From Cesiribacter sp. SM1 (GTDB lineage Bacteria; Bacteroidota; Bacteroidia; Cytophagales; Cyclobacteriaceae): DNA of 64,000 nucleotides. Location of the stretch: contig NZ_JAHXBU010000090.1 of the NCBI RefSeq assembly GCF_020178975.1, positions 307,896 through 371,895 on the forward strand. Reading direction: 5' to 3'. A model generated the notes under the pieces. That model saw only the letters and a list, made by a program, of their open reading frames with translations, did no database searches and was not told the origin of the DNA. Shown here piece by piece: positions 17,597 to 25,769 of the stretch (position 1 is the first letter of the stretch; the number at the start of each line of letters is the position of its first letter). Made by a program: the position numbers and the translations under genes.

Positions 17597-17623
17597 AAGC
17601 CGGTTTAATAACCGGCTTTTTTT
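17597..17623 (+). terminator. Intrinsic terminator after the first YkuD_2 gene
   Basis: The stem AAGCCGGTT with AACCGGCTT and a short TAAT loop is followed directly by a run of seven Ts. It separates the two paralogues, so they are probably transcribed independently. Confidence 0.8.
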
Positions 17624-17658
17624 GTAACATCAGGCCTGCATCTGCCGAATACTATTAT

Positions 17659-18453
17659 ATGCAGAAACGTTTACTTACCCTTATTACTACTTCTTTTTTA
17701 TCATTCAAATCCATGGATGTGTTCAGCAGCGATACTGATGTGCTGGATAATACAGAGCATTTTGGAAGTGAGCTAAAACGTCAGATAGCAGAGCAGAGTA
17801 TACTGAATTATTATAACAACATTGATTTTGGTGATGCTGCCAAGCCGGAGTATAGTACCTTCCGCAAGGCGATGATAGGTTATCTTAACCTCCAGAATCA
17901 GAAAAAGCTGGGAGAAAAGCAGGTAATCACAATCATTGATTATAGTTTGCCTTCTACCGAGAAGCGTTTATGGGTAATTAACCTGAAAGCAAAGAAGCTG
18001 CTGTTCCACGAACTGGTAGCTCATGGCCGGAACAGTGGTAATTTGTATGCTTCCAACTTCTCCAACAGAATGAACTCAAATGCTACCAGCCTGGGCTTTT
18101 ATATTACCGGAGAAACCTATACCGGTAAATTTGGCAGGGCCCTTAGGCTCGACGGACAGGAACTGGGCATTAACAACAGGGCCAGGGAAAGGGGGGTAGT
18201 AATGCATGGTGCCGACTACGTTAGCGAAGCCATTGCAGCTGCAGGCCGCCTGGGCAGAAGCTTGGGGTGCCCTGCATTAGCCTGGGATAATAAGGATGAG
18301 ATCATTGATGCCATCATGAATAAAACGGTGATGTACATCAATGGCTCCGATTTTCAGTATGATGCAAAAAGCCTGCTCCTTAATGCAGAACAGGCTTTTG
18401 AAACACTTGCATCCCGGGGTTTCGAATTTACCAGGAAGCTACGGTCACTTTAG
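17659..18453 (+). CDS. YkuD_2 family L,D-transpeptidase-like protein (second copy)
   Basis: A 264-residue paralogue of the preceding gene. Shared stretches include NIDFGDAAKPEYSTFRKAM against SIDYGKNARPAYDVFRKGM. The catalytic signature GRSLGCPALAW holds C204, with MHGADY upstream. The frame is open from 17593, but that would read through the terminator hairpin. The ATG at 17659 gives a short hydrophobic signal (LLTLITTSFLSF) and is preferred. Two nearly adjacent copies suggest a tandem duplication followed by divergence, especially in the N-terminal linker and C-terminal tail. Confidence 0.82.
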   Translation: MQKRLLTLITTSFLSFKSMDVFSSDTDVLDNTEHFGSELKRQIAEQSILNYYNNIDFGDAAKPEYSTFRKAMIGYLNLQNQKKLGEKQVITIIDYSLPSTEKRLWVINLKAKKLLFHELVAHGRNSGNLYASNFSNRMNSNATSLGFYITGETYTGKFGRALRLDGQELGINNRARERGVVMHGADYVSEAIAAAGRLGRSLGCPALAWDNKDEIIDAIMNKTVMYINGSDFQYDAKSLLLNAEQAFETLASRGFEFTRKLRSL

Positions 18454-18466
18454 GTAGGGTAGAAGA

Positions 18467-18952
18467 CTAGATATTTCTGCCTTCAAAATTATTGCCCTGC
18501 TGTTGTTGCTGCTGTGTGGAATCGGTAGCCTGGCTGCCAGTAGCACTATTTTGTGGCTCGCTGGCTGAGTAAGCAGTACCAGCATTGTTTTCGCCATAGT
18601 TGGCGCTGCCATAAGTAGCATTAGCGGTATTGGTGTCACCAGCGTTAGTGCCGCCTGTATAAGCTCCTCCTGATGTGCCGGATTGTTTGCGGGTAAAGGT
18701 CGATTCAAACGCCTTTCTTAGTTCAAGGGCAGCACCCTTCAGGTGCACCTGCACTTCCCGCCACTTTTCATCGTCTTTTACAAACTCATGCAGTTCATTT
18801 TCCAGCTTATCAGTAGCCTGCCTGAGGTCTTCCATTCTTTCCGAAAATTTCGCTTCTTCGGCACCTTGCCGGGCCCGGTCCAGCAGCTGATCCAGCTTGC
18901 GGCCAAGTTCTGTCATGAAGCCTTCTATTTTTCCTTTATTCGCTTGTTCCAT
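18467..18952 (-). CDS. Coiled-coil protein with a low-complexity tail, function unknown
   Basis: A 161-residue protein I do not recognise. Residues 1-95 are rich in charged residues with heptad-like spacing and are predicted to form a long helix or coiled coil. The rest is a low-complexity tail rich in Gly, Ala, Thr, Asn and Ser, ending in a polyglutamine run (TQQQQQQGNN). There is no signal peptide. I start it at the ATG at 18952 rather than at the open frame's 19030 because a promoter match lies between the two. It converges on the second YkuD_2 gene and may be a stress or envelope-associated protein, which is a guess. Confidence 0.6.
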   Translation of the reverse strand: MEQANKGKIEGFMTELGRKLDQLLDRARQGAEEAKFSERMEDLRQATDKLENELHEFVKDDEKWREVQVHLKGAALELRKAFESTFTRKQSGTSGGAYTGGTNAGDTNTANATYGSANYGENNAGTAYSASEPQNSATGSQATDSTQQQQQQGNNFEGRNI

Positions 18953-18984
18953 GTCAAAAAATGTTTTGGAGTATTTTTGATATA

Positions 18985-19015
18985 CAATAGTATAATGACG
19001 GCAGGAGCTTATCAA
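18985..19015 (-). promoter_or_regulatory. Candidate promoter of the coiled-coil protein gene
   Basis: On the minus strand TTG (19015-19013) is followed after 20 bases by TACTATTG (18992-18985), a one-mismatch fit to TAnnTTTG. The predicted start lies about 28 bases before the ATG at 18952. Confidence 0.4.
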
Positions 19016-19533
19016 TAGTTCTTTTATCAACGGAAGAATAGCGCTGTTAACGGGAAAATCAGTGTTACAACTAACAGTGGTGGTGTGGACTTACTGGCTT
19101 TTCATTACATATTAGCCTGGGGTTCTGTGCCTGGACTCCCTTCCAGAGGATCGGCTTTTCAATTCGGCTTCGCTTTACTTTTCTCCATCCTTCTTTTCCT
19201 GATAAGTGAATGTTGCTTTCATCAAGTAAGTGTAGGCCTGTAGTGCGCAGACAGGTTGGCACTAGCAGCTGGAGCCGTTGTTGTACCATTGAAAATTTTT
19301 TAAATAATATACTGTGAAACAGAACTTTGCTGTAGTTGATCCGTTCAAATATGGCTTTAATTTCATGCGTAAAATGTTATTTCATTATTTTAAAATTTAA
19401 CACAATAAAATTTGATATTTAGTTTTTTAATAGCTTGATTAGGTGATATACAATGAAATTATCCAAATAAGTAGTGGCTAATTATGGTGTAGTTTGTGAC
19501 TTTTTAGTTTTCCAATTTTAACCTTTTTTGTTT
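19016..19533. other. Gene-free region upstream of the subtilisin-like gene
   Basis: About 500 bases lie between divergent genes. A 72-codon minus-strand frame at 19071-19289 has no recognisable domain and no start context, so I do not call it. The right half is strongly AT-rich, as expected for a promoter region, but I find no full TTG/TAnnTTTG pair for the protease. Confidence 0.35.
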
Positions 19534-20745
19534 ATGCAAAACAATTACTTTCGAGGAGGTGCTGCCCTGTTGCTGGCAGCCGTTATGGGACTTTCTTCCT
19601 GTCAGCAGGATGAGGAACTGGAATCAGTAAGCACTGATTTTGTAGAGCCGGGTCAGTCTGCTATTATTGAAGGCCAGTACATTGTAGTGCTGAAAGAAGA
19701 AGCTATTAACGGAAGAATGAGTCTTTCCGGCGATTATGAGGAGCGAAAGGCTGCTGTTAAGTCTGCTGTGCTCTCTATGTTTGCGAATGCGCGTTTGAGT
19801 GAGGATATGCTGGATCAGGTTTATGGCAGTGCTATTTATGGTTTTTCTGCCAGGCTCGATGAAGCTACAGTAGCAAGGCTGCAGAAAGATCCTAAAGTGG
19901 CCTATGTAGAAAAGGACAGGATAATAATGCTGGCACCTCCTTCAGGTAAGGGGCCAGGCGGTGGCGGATCTACTGCACAGGTAACTCCCTGGGGTATTGC
20001 ACGTGTAGGCGGTGCTGGTGATGGTGCCGGAAAAACTGCCTGGGTCATTGACTCTGGAATAGACCTGGATCACCCAGACCTGAATGTAGATGGCAGCCGT
20101 GGCTTTAATGCCTTTACGTCTGGCAGAGATTCTGGGGCGCCGGACGATGGCAACGGACATGGCACCCATGTAGCAGGCACTATTGCAGCCTTAAATAACA
20201 GTGTTGGAGTAGTGGGTGTTGCAGCTGGTGCTACGGTAGTGCCTGTAAAAGTGCTCGATTCAAGGGGCAGCGGTTCCTACTCCGGTGTAATTGCTGGTGT
20301 GGACTTTGTTGGTGCTAACGGAAGGAGCGGCGATGTGGCGAATATGAGTCTGGGTGGCCCTGTATCAGATGCACTTGACAGGGCTGTGGTAAATGCTTCT
20401 AATGCCAGAGGCGTAAAATTTGTACTGGCTGCGGGCAACGAAACAGATAATGCCAACAATCATTCTCCGGCCCGTGCAAATGGTCCGAACGTATATACCA
20501 TTTCTGCTATGAACAGCAGCAACAGATGGGCTTCTTTCTCTAATTTTGGAAATCCACCGGTGGATTACTGTGCTCCAGGTGTAAGTATTAACTCTACCTG
20601 GAAAGAGGGCGGTTACAATTCCATCAGCGGTACTTCAATGGCCGCACCACATGCCGCAGGCGTTCTGCTCCTAGGCGCTGCAAGGACAGACGGTTACGTG
20701 AGTGGAGACCCTGATGGTAATCCTGATGCTATAATTCACAGATAG
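19534..20745 (+). CDS. Subtilisin-like serine protease (S8), lipoprotein
   Basis: A 403-residue secreted peptidase. The N-terminus is a lipoprotein signal (ALLLAAVMGLSSC). Residues about 45-130 form an inhibitor I9-type propeptide (GQYIVVLKEE and VAYVEKDR). The S8 catalytic domain has the full triad: D173 in AWVIDSGIDLDHP, H209 in GNGHGTHVAGT and S368 in SGTSMAAPHAAG, plus the oxyanion Asn in AAGNETDN. The ATG at 19534 is preferred over a TTG two codons earlier. The sequence ends shortly after the catalytic serine, with no type IX sorting domain, so it is probably membrane-anchored through its lipid. Confidence 0.93.
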   Translation: MQNNYFRGGAALLLAAVMGLSSCQQDEELESVSTDFVEPGQSAIIEGQYIVVLKEEAINGRMSLSGDYEERKAAVKSAVLSMFANARLSEDMLDQVYGSAIYGFSARLDEATVARLQKDPKVAYVEKDRIIMLAPPSGKGPGGGGSTAQVTPWGIARVGGAGDGAGKTAWVIDSGIDLDHPDLNVDGSRGFNAFTSGRDSGAPDDGNGHGTHVAGTIAALNNSVGVVGVAAGATVVPVKVLDSRGSGSYSGVIAGVDFVGANGRSGDVANMSLGGPVSDALDRAVVNASNARGVKFVLAAGNETDNANNHSPARANGPNVYTISAMNSSNRWASFSNFGNPPVDYCAPGVSINSTWKEGGYNSISGTSMAAPHAAGVLLLGAARTDGYVSGDPDGNPDAIIHR

Positions 20746-20764
20746 AAAAATACAGAATTATTGA

Positions 20765-20799
20765 AAAGAGGCCAGCGGTTGAATATCGCTGGCCTCTTT
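20765..20799. terminator. Bidirectional terminator between the protease and ade
   Basis: A 13-bp perfect stem, AAAGAGGCCAGCG with CGCTGGCCTCTTT, has a 9-base loop and is flanked by A and T tracts. It sits between the convergent protease and adenine deaminase genes and can serve both. Confidence 0.8.
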
Positions 20800-20824
20800 C
20801 TTATTAATAAGTGGTACTTCTATT

Positions 20825-22459
20825 TTAAACAAACACAGGCTTAAATTTAAAAATCTCACCATCGAAAAGTCCTTTGTCACTTAGCTTAAGGGCTGGAATC
20901 ACCAGCAGGGCCATAAAGCTAAGGGTCATGAAAGGAGAGCCCAGGCGGCTTCCCATTTCTTTTGCCATCTGATCCAGGCGGCTGTACTGTTCCGCAACCT
21001 TATAGCCATCAGCGGCCGACATAAGACCGGCAATAGGCAGTGGTAATATTTCTGCTGCACCCTCGTGAACTGCTGCAATGCCACCCTGCTGTGCTATAAG
21101 CAGGTTCAGGGCTTTAGCAAGTGCTTCATCATCTACCCCTACAGCAATTAAGTTATGGCTGTCGTGGGCAACACTGGAGGCAATCGCTCCCTTTTGCAGC
21201 CCAAAGCCCTGAATAAAGGCAATGGCAGGCGGTGCATCGGTATAGCGGTTTAGCACCACCAGCTTCAGGATGTCCTGTTCTGGCATTGCCAAAGCATTGC
21301 CATGCTCAATTTTAGCAGCTTGTTCAAATGATTCTGTAATCAGCTGGCCATCCAGCGCCCGTATAACCCGGATTGTTTCTGTTTGAGCTGTGAGAGCGAG
21401 CGCTTCGGCAGTTACAGGCCTGGCAGCAAATTTATTGGGAGTCTGTGAAGAGAGGTGCTGCAGCAGCGGTCTGCCATCTTTTGCCACCAGCTGGCCCTTT
21501 AGCCATGTTTGCTCTACCCTGAATTCTTCCAGGTTGTTCACCACAATAAAATCTGCAGGATCATCCACACGCAGCTGCCCCATTGGTAAACGGTAATGGG
21601 CAACAGGATTATGGCAGGCCACCTGCACTACTTTAAAAGCATCTACCCCCAGGGCTACTGCCCGGCGTGCCAACTCGTTTATGTGTCCCTCTACCAGGCT
21701 GTCAGGGTGCTTATCATCAGAGCAGAACATCATGCCGGCCCAATGCTCACTGAGCAGGGGCGCCAGGGCATCAAAGTTGCGGGCGGCGCTGCCTTCCCTG
21801 ATCAGGATCTTCATGCCGGCCGCTAATTTGTCCAGGGCTTCATCGGCAGTAAAGCATTCGTGGTCGGTGCTGATGCCGGCAGCAGCATACTGCACTGCCT
21901 GCTCACCCTTAAGGCCGGGGGCGTGTCCGTCTACTGGCTTCCCCAGCCGGTGGGCAATGGCAATTTTTTCCATCACATCGGTATCCTGATTAAGCACGCC
22001 GGGCCAGTTCATCATTTCTGCCAGGTAGCCAATGGAGGGCTGCTGCAGCAATTCTTCTATTTGCTGTGCTGTAATGGTGGCCCCTGCCGTTTCAAAAGGG
22101 GTGGCCGGCACACAGGAGGGGGCACCAAAGCAAAAGTAAAAGGGCACCTGCTCCCCGTTTTCCACCATATAGCGAACCCCGTCTACGCCCAGTACGTTGC
22201 CAATTTCATGCGGGTCGGAGATGGTAGCGCCTGTGCCATGTACAACAGCCAGGCGGGCAAATTCTGCCGGGGTGAGCATTGAGCTCTCAATGTGCACGTG
22301 TGCATCTACAAAAGGAGGCAGGAAATATTTTTCAGGGGCATGATCAATGTCTTCAATTTTACTGATCAGCCCGTTTTGCAGATAGAGACGAACAGGACGG
22401 ATTTGTCGTTTAGTACAGTCAACCAGTTGTCCTTCCAGTGTGTGGGTATTTTGAGTCAT
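20825..22459 (-). CDS. ade: Adenine deaminase
   Basis: A 544-residue amidohydrolase-superfamily enzyme, predicted to convert adenine to hypoxanthine and ammonia in purine salvage. The metal-binding HxH occurs in PPFVDAHVHIESSMLTP near the N-terminus. Further family blocks are GHAPGLKGEQAVQYAAAG, STDHECFTADEAL and FCSDDKHPDSLVEGHIN. The C-terminal part carries SVAHDSHNLIAVGVDD and GLMSAADGYKVAEQY, as in the Ade family. Length and order agree with characterised adenine deaminases. It is transcribed alone, divergently from the small lipoprotein-cmk-ispH unit. Confidence 0.93.
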   Translation of the reverse strand: MTQNTHTLEGQLVDCTKRQIRPVRLYLQNGLISKIEDIDHAPEKYFLPPFVDAHVHIESSMLTPAEFARLAVVHGTGATISDPHEIGNVLGVDGVRYMVENGEQVPFYFCFGAPSCVPATPFETAGATITAQQIEELLQQPSIGYLAEMMNWPGVLNQDTDVMEKIAIAHRLGKPVDGHAPGLKGEQAVQYAAAGISTDHECFTADEALDKLAAGMKILIREGSAARNFDALAPLLSEHWAGMMFCSDDKHPDSLVEGHINELARRAVALGVDAFKVVQVACHNPVAHYRLPMGQLRVDDPADFIVVNNLEEFRVEQTWLKGQLVAKDGRPLLQHLSSQTPNKFAARPVTAEALALTAQTETIRVIRALDGQLITESFEQAAKIEHGNALAMPEQDILKLVVLNRYTDAPPAIAFIQGFGLQKGAIASSVAHDSHNLIAVGVDDEALAKALNLLIAQQGGIAAVHEGAAEILPLPIAGLMSAADGYKVAEQYSRLDQMAKEMGSRLGSPFMTLSFMALLVIPALKLSDKGLFDGEIFKFKPVFV

Positions 22460-22504
22460 TTCAGGAAAAAATCGCGGGAACCAATTCCGCTGTCAAGTAA
22501 TTTT

Positions 22505-22512
22505 TATATTTG
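22505..22512 (+). promoter_or_regulatory. -7 promoter box of the small lipoprotein-cmk-ispH operon
   Basis: TATATTTG matches TAnnTTTG exactly and lies 56 bases before the small lipoprotein ATG. A clear -33 TTG is not seen at the expected spacing. Confidence 0.55.
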
Positions 22513-22567
22513 CAACAATTTAACGCTCATCTTGATTTTGAGAAAAGGGTTTAGAATTTTCGTATAC

Positions 22568-22672
22568 ATGATTTTGGCGCTTTCATTGGTTATAGGCGGA
22601 TGCCAAACTACAAATAAAGCCCGTAAGCAGCCAAAGCGTGGCCCAATTCCCTGCCCAATAAAAGATTGTTAA
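22568..22672 (+). CDS. Small lipoprotein, 34 residues
   Basis: A tiny ORF begins at the ATG at 22568, with a hydrophobic start and a lipobox (ALSLVIGGC). It is followed by a short basic tail ending GPIPCPIKDC with two more cysteines. The mature lipopeptide would be only about 23 residues. An upstream TTG in the same frame (about 22538) could add residues that strengthen the signal peptide. It lies behind a good -7 box and 28 bases before cmk, so it is probably the first gene of that operon. No function is known to me. Confidence 0.5.
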   Translation: MILALSLVIGGCQTTNKARKQPKRGPIPCPIKDC

Positions 22673-22700
22673 GGCATAGAGGGTCATAAACCATAACCTG

Positions 22701-23402
22701 ATGAAGAAAATTGTGATTGCCATTGACGGCTACTCGGCCTGTGGAAAAAGCTCCACAGCCAAACAGGTAGCTGCACAGCTTAACTACGCATATATCGATA
22801 CCGGGGCAATGTACCGGGCCGTAACTTATTATTTTCTTCAGCACTTTATAAATCCCACCAACCCCAGGGGTGTAGAGGATGCACTAAAGAAAATCGGCAT
22901 AGAATTTCACTACAATGCAAAAACCGGTGCAAATGAAACCTATCTCAATGGCTTAAACGTTGAGAAGGAGATACGTGGCATGGCAGTTTCGGAGCGGGTG
23001 AGCGAAGTAAGTGCCCTGCCTCGTGTGCGGCATTGTATGGTGGAATTACAGCGGAAAATGGGTAAGAAAAAAGGCCTGGTGATGGATGGCCGTGATATTG
23101 GCACTACTGTTTTCCCTGATGCCGAGCTGAAAATTTTCATGACCGCCGATTTTGACGAGCGGGCAGCCCGCCGCCAGCGGGAACTGCTGGATAAAAATCA
23201 GTTAGTGGCGCTGGAGGCGATCAGGGATAATCTAGCCAAGCGGGATCGTATCGATACCACCCGTGCCGAAAGCCCCCTGCGCAAAGCCGAAGATGCCTAC
23301 GTAATAGACACAACGCACACTACCATGGATGAGCAGGTAAACATGATCCTGCACATGGCGCGTGAAATCATTAACCAGGAGGAATTTCAAAATAAAGGAT
23401 GA
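22701..23402 (+). CDS. cmk: Cytidylate kinase
   Basis: A 233-residue nucleoside monophosphate kinase that phosphorylates CMP and dCMP. The P-loop is at the N-terminus (IDGYSACGKSSTAKQVA). YIDTGAMYRAVTYY, the DGRDIGTTVFPDAELKIFMTA-type block and RDRIDTTRAESPLRKAEDA are all characteristic of Cmk. Length is normal. The stop overlaps the ispH start by 4 bases (ATGA), so the two genes are translationally coupled. Confidence 0.95.
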   Translation: MKKIVIAIDGYSACGKSSTAKQVAAQLNYAYIDTGAMYRAVTYYFLQHFINPTNPRGVEDALKKIGIEFHYNAKTGANETYLNGLNVEKEIRGMAVSERVSEVSALPRVRHCMVELQRKMGKKKGLVMDGRDIGTTVFPDAELKIFMTADFDERAARRQRELLDKNQLVALEAIRDNLAKRDRIDTTRAESPLRKAEDAYVIDTTHTTMDEQVNMILHMAREIINQEEFQNKG

Positions 23403-24298
23403 AGGTTACGATCGATAAAAACTCCGGCTACTGTTTTGGGGTAGAATTTGCCATACAAATGGCAGAAGATGAAATGCCTCAGGATGGCATACTTTATTGT
23501 CTTGGCGATATTGTACACAACGACATGGAGGTAAAGCGCCTGTACGATAAAGGCTTGCGCGTTATTACCAGGGAGGAGCTGCAAAACCTTCGCGACTGCA
23601 AAGTACTGATCAGGGCGCATGGCGAGCCTCCGGAAACTTATCAGATAGCCCTTGAAAATAACCTCGAACTCATAGATGCCTCCTGTCCGGTAGTGCTAAA
23701 GCTGCAGAATAGGGTAAAGCATGCCTATGATAAAATGCAGGAAGTTGAGGGGCAGATTGTGATCTATGGTCAGAAAGGACATGCAGAGGTTATAGGCTTA
23801 ACCGGCCAGACCTATGGCGAGGCCCTCGTTGTTACAACGCCGGAAGACCTGGAGGGCGTTGATTTTAGCCGGCCCGTTACACTTTTCAGCCAGACTACAA
23901 AAAGTACAAAAGGTTTCTACCATATCAAGGAATTGATAGAACAGCGCATGCAGGAGGCCAGGGGAGGCGCAGCGCTAACGGTGCTTGATTTTAATGCCAA
24001 CGACAGCATTTGCCGGCAGGTGAGTAACAGAGAGCCCCAGCTTACCAGGTTTTCTCAGCAGCACGATGTAATTTTGTTTGTAAGCGGGCGCAAAAGTTCA
24101 AATGGAAAAGCACTCTATGCTGTTTGTAAGCAGTTTAACGAGAATAGCTATTTCATCGAAAACGAGTCTGAAATAGACCCTGCATGGCTGGAAAAAGCTG
24201 AAAGTGTGGGGATTTGCGGTGCAACATCAACCCCTATGTGGTTAATGGAGCGTGTAGCCGGCTATATTGAAAGCATATGCCAGCAGCAGGAAGTCTAA
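23399..24298 (+). CDS. ispH: 4-hydroxy-3-methylbut-2-enyl diphosphate reductase
   Basis: A 299-residue iron-sulfur enzyme of the last step of the MEP isoprenoid pathway, making IPP and DMAPP. The three cluster cysteines are in place: C12 in SGYCFGVEFA, C96 in DASCPVVLKLQNRV and C205 in NDSICRQVSNR. The FSQTTKSTKGF motif and the ATSTPMWLMERV end are also conserved. It overlaps cmk by 4 bases. The nqr operon begins about 100 bases later behind its own promoter. Confidence 0.95.
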   Translation: MKVTIDKNSGYCFGVEFAIQMAEDEMPQDGILYCLGDIVHNDMEVKRLYDKGLRVITREELQNLRDCKVLIRAHGEPPETYQIALENNLELIDASCPVVLKLQNRVKHAYDKMQEVEGQIVIYGQKGHAEVIGLTGQTYGEALVVTTPEDLEGVDFSRPVTLFSQTTKSTKGFYHIKELIEQRMQEARGGAALTVLDFNANDSICRQVSNREPQLTRFSQQHDVILFVSGRKSSNGKALYAVCKQFNENSYFIENESEIDPAWLEKAESVGICGATSTPMWLMERVAGYIESICQQQEV

Positions 24299-24368
24299 GC
24301 CTGATGTTTAATGTGCTTTTGGCTACCATTTATGATCGGAATCATGTTTTTATTGTCGCTTTTTTTAC

Positions 24369-24376
24369 TATTTTTG
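24369..24376 (+). promoter_or_regulatory. -7 promoter box of the nqr operon
   Basis: TATTTTTG is an exact TAnnTTTG match 28 bases before the nqrA ATG. The -33 position reads ATG rather than TTG at 22-base spacing, so the upstream half is weak. Confidence 0.5.
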
Positions 24377-24404
24377 CAGCGTTTTACGGGTTAATAAGTA
24401 CAAA

Positions 24405-25769
24405 ATGTCGAAAGTCATTAAGCTGAGAAAAGGCTTTACCATCAACCTGGCCGGCCGTGCAGAACTCAAAGTTGCCGGTGAGGTGATGCCCGAAACCTTC
24501 GCGATCAAACCCACCGATTTTCACGGAATTCAGCGGCCAAAAGTTTTGGTTAAAGAAGGCGATACCGTTAAGGCCGGTACTCCAATACTCTATGATAAAG
24601 CCAATCCGCGGGTGCAGTTTGTTGCACCGGTAAGTGGTGAAATTGCAGAAGTAGTAAGGGGTGCCAAACGCAAACTTCTTGAAATCCGCATTCTTGCAGA
24701 TCGCACGGTGGCATACGAAGAGTTTCCTAAATTGTCATCTAACGATGTAGCGAATCTGCAGCGCGAAGAGGTGGTGGAGCTGCTTGCCAAAAGCGGTACA
24801 TGGCCTAACCTGGTGCAACGTCCTTACGGCATTATAGCCAGCCCGGATGTTACGCCTAAAGCCATATTCATCTCTTCTTTTGATACCCACCCTCTTGCTC
24901 CCGATTACGATTTTCTGCTGAAAGGCCAGGAGCGTTACTTCCAGGCGGGTATCGACCTGCTTAAAAAGCTTACAGATGGTCCTGTGCATATTGGCCTTAA
25001 TGCCGATGCAGAGGTTTCTCCGGTTTTTACAGGTGTAAAAGGTGCTACGCTTCACAAGTTTAGCGGTAAACATCCTGTTGGTAATGTAGGGGTTCAGATC
25101 CATCATATCGACCCGATCAATAAGGGAGATATTGTATGGACCATCAATCCTTACGGAGTTGCCCAGATAGGTAAGCTGCTGGTTGATGGACGCTACGACA
25201 GCTCCAAGCTGGTGGCAGTGGTTGGTTCAGAGGTAAAAGACCCGCACTATGTTAAAACATGGGGTGGTGCCAATGTAGGCAAACTGGTGGCAGGTAAAAT
25301 AAAGCAGGATAACGTTCGCTATGTAAGCGGAAACGTACTGACTGGTACCAATGTTGGCAAAGATGGCTACCTGGGCTACTTTGACAATATGGTAACTGTA
25401 ATTCCGGAAGGAAACCATTATGAGTTCCTGGGCTGGTTAACAGTTACACCTAAAAAATACAGCTACCACCGTGCCTTTGGTCTGCTCTCGTTCCTGAACC
25501 GCAGCAAGCCATATGTGATCGATACAAACCTGCAGGGCGAAGAGCGTGCATGGGTACAGACAGGTACCTTCGATAATATGATCCCGATGGATATTCTGCC
25601 GGAGTACCTGCTAAAGTCAATTATGGCAGAGGATTATGATGGTATGGAGTCACTGGGTATTTATGAGGTGATTGAGGAAGATATGGCCCTGTGTGAATTT
25701 ATAGATGTTTCTAAACACGATGTACAGGCCATCTTGAGAGAAGGACTTACCTTAATGCAATATAGCTAA
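24405..25769 (+). CDS. nqrA: Na+-translocating NADH:quinone reductase subunit A
   Basis: A 454-residue peripheral subunit of the sodium-pumping NADH dehydrogenase. The N-terminal IKLRKGFTINLAGRAE and the lipoyl/biotin-like segment VKEGDTVKAGTPILYDK followed by FVAPVSGEIAEVVRGAKRK are typical of NqrA. FISSFDTHPLAPDYDF is a further family block. The last base of its stop codon is the first base of the nqrB ATG, and the five genes nqrA-E are packed without gaps, so they form one transcript. Confidence 0.95.
   Translation: MSKVIKLRKGFTINLAGRAELKVAGEVMPETFAIKPTDFHGIQRPKVLVKEGDTVKAGTPILYDKANPRVQFVAPVSGEIAEVVRGAKRKLLEIRILADRTVAYEEFPKLSSNDVANLQREEVVELLAKSGTWPNLVQRPYGIIASPDVTPKAIFISSFDTHPLAPDYDFLLKGQERYFQAGIDLLKKLTDGPVHIGLNADAEVSPVFTGVKGATLHKFSGKHPVGNVGVQIHHIDPINKGDIVWTINPYGVAQIGKLLVDGRYDSSKLVAVVGSEVKDPHYVKTWGGANVGKLVAGKIKQDNVRYVSGNVLTGTNVGKDGYLGYFDNMVTVIPEGNHYEFLGWLTVTPKKYSYHRAFGLLSFLNRSKPYVIDTNLQGEERAWVQTGTFDNMIPMDILPEYLLKSIMAEDYDGMESLGIYEVIEEDMALCEFIDVSKHDVQAILREGLTLMQYS

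Noticed and set aside
19071..19289. 72-codon minus-strand frame upstream of the protease
   Set aside because: No recognisable domain, no promoter or start context and composition like non-coding sequence.
22292..22567. Upstream extension of the small lipoprotein frame to 22292
   Set aside because: It crosses ade on the opposite strand and the -7 box; the lipobox lies right after the ATG at 22568.
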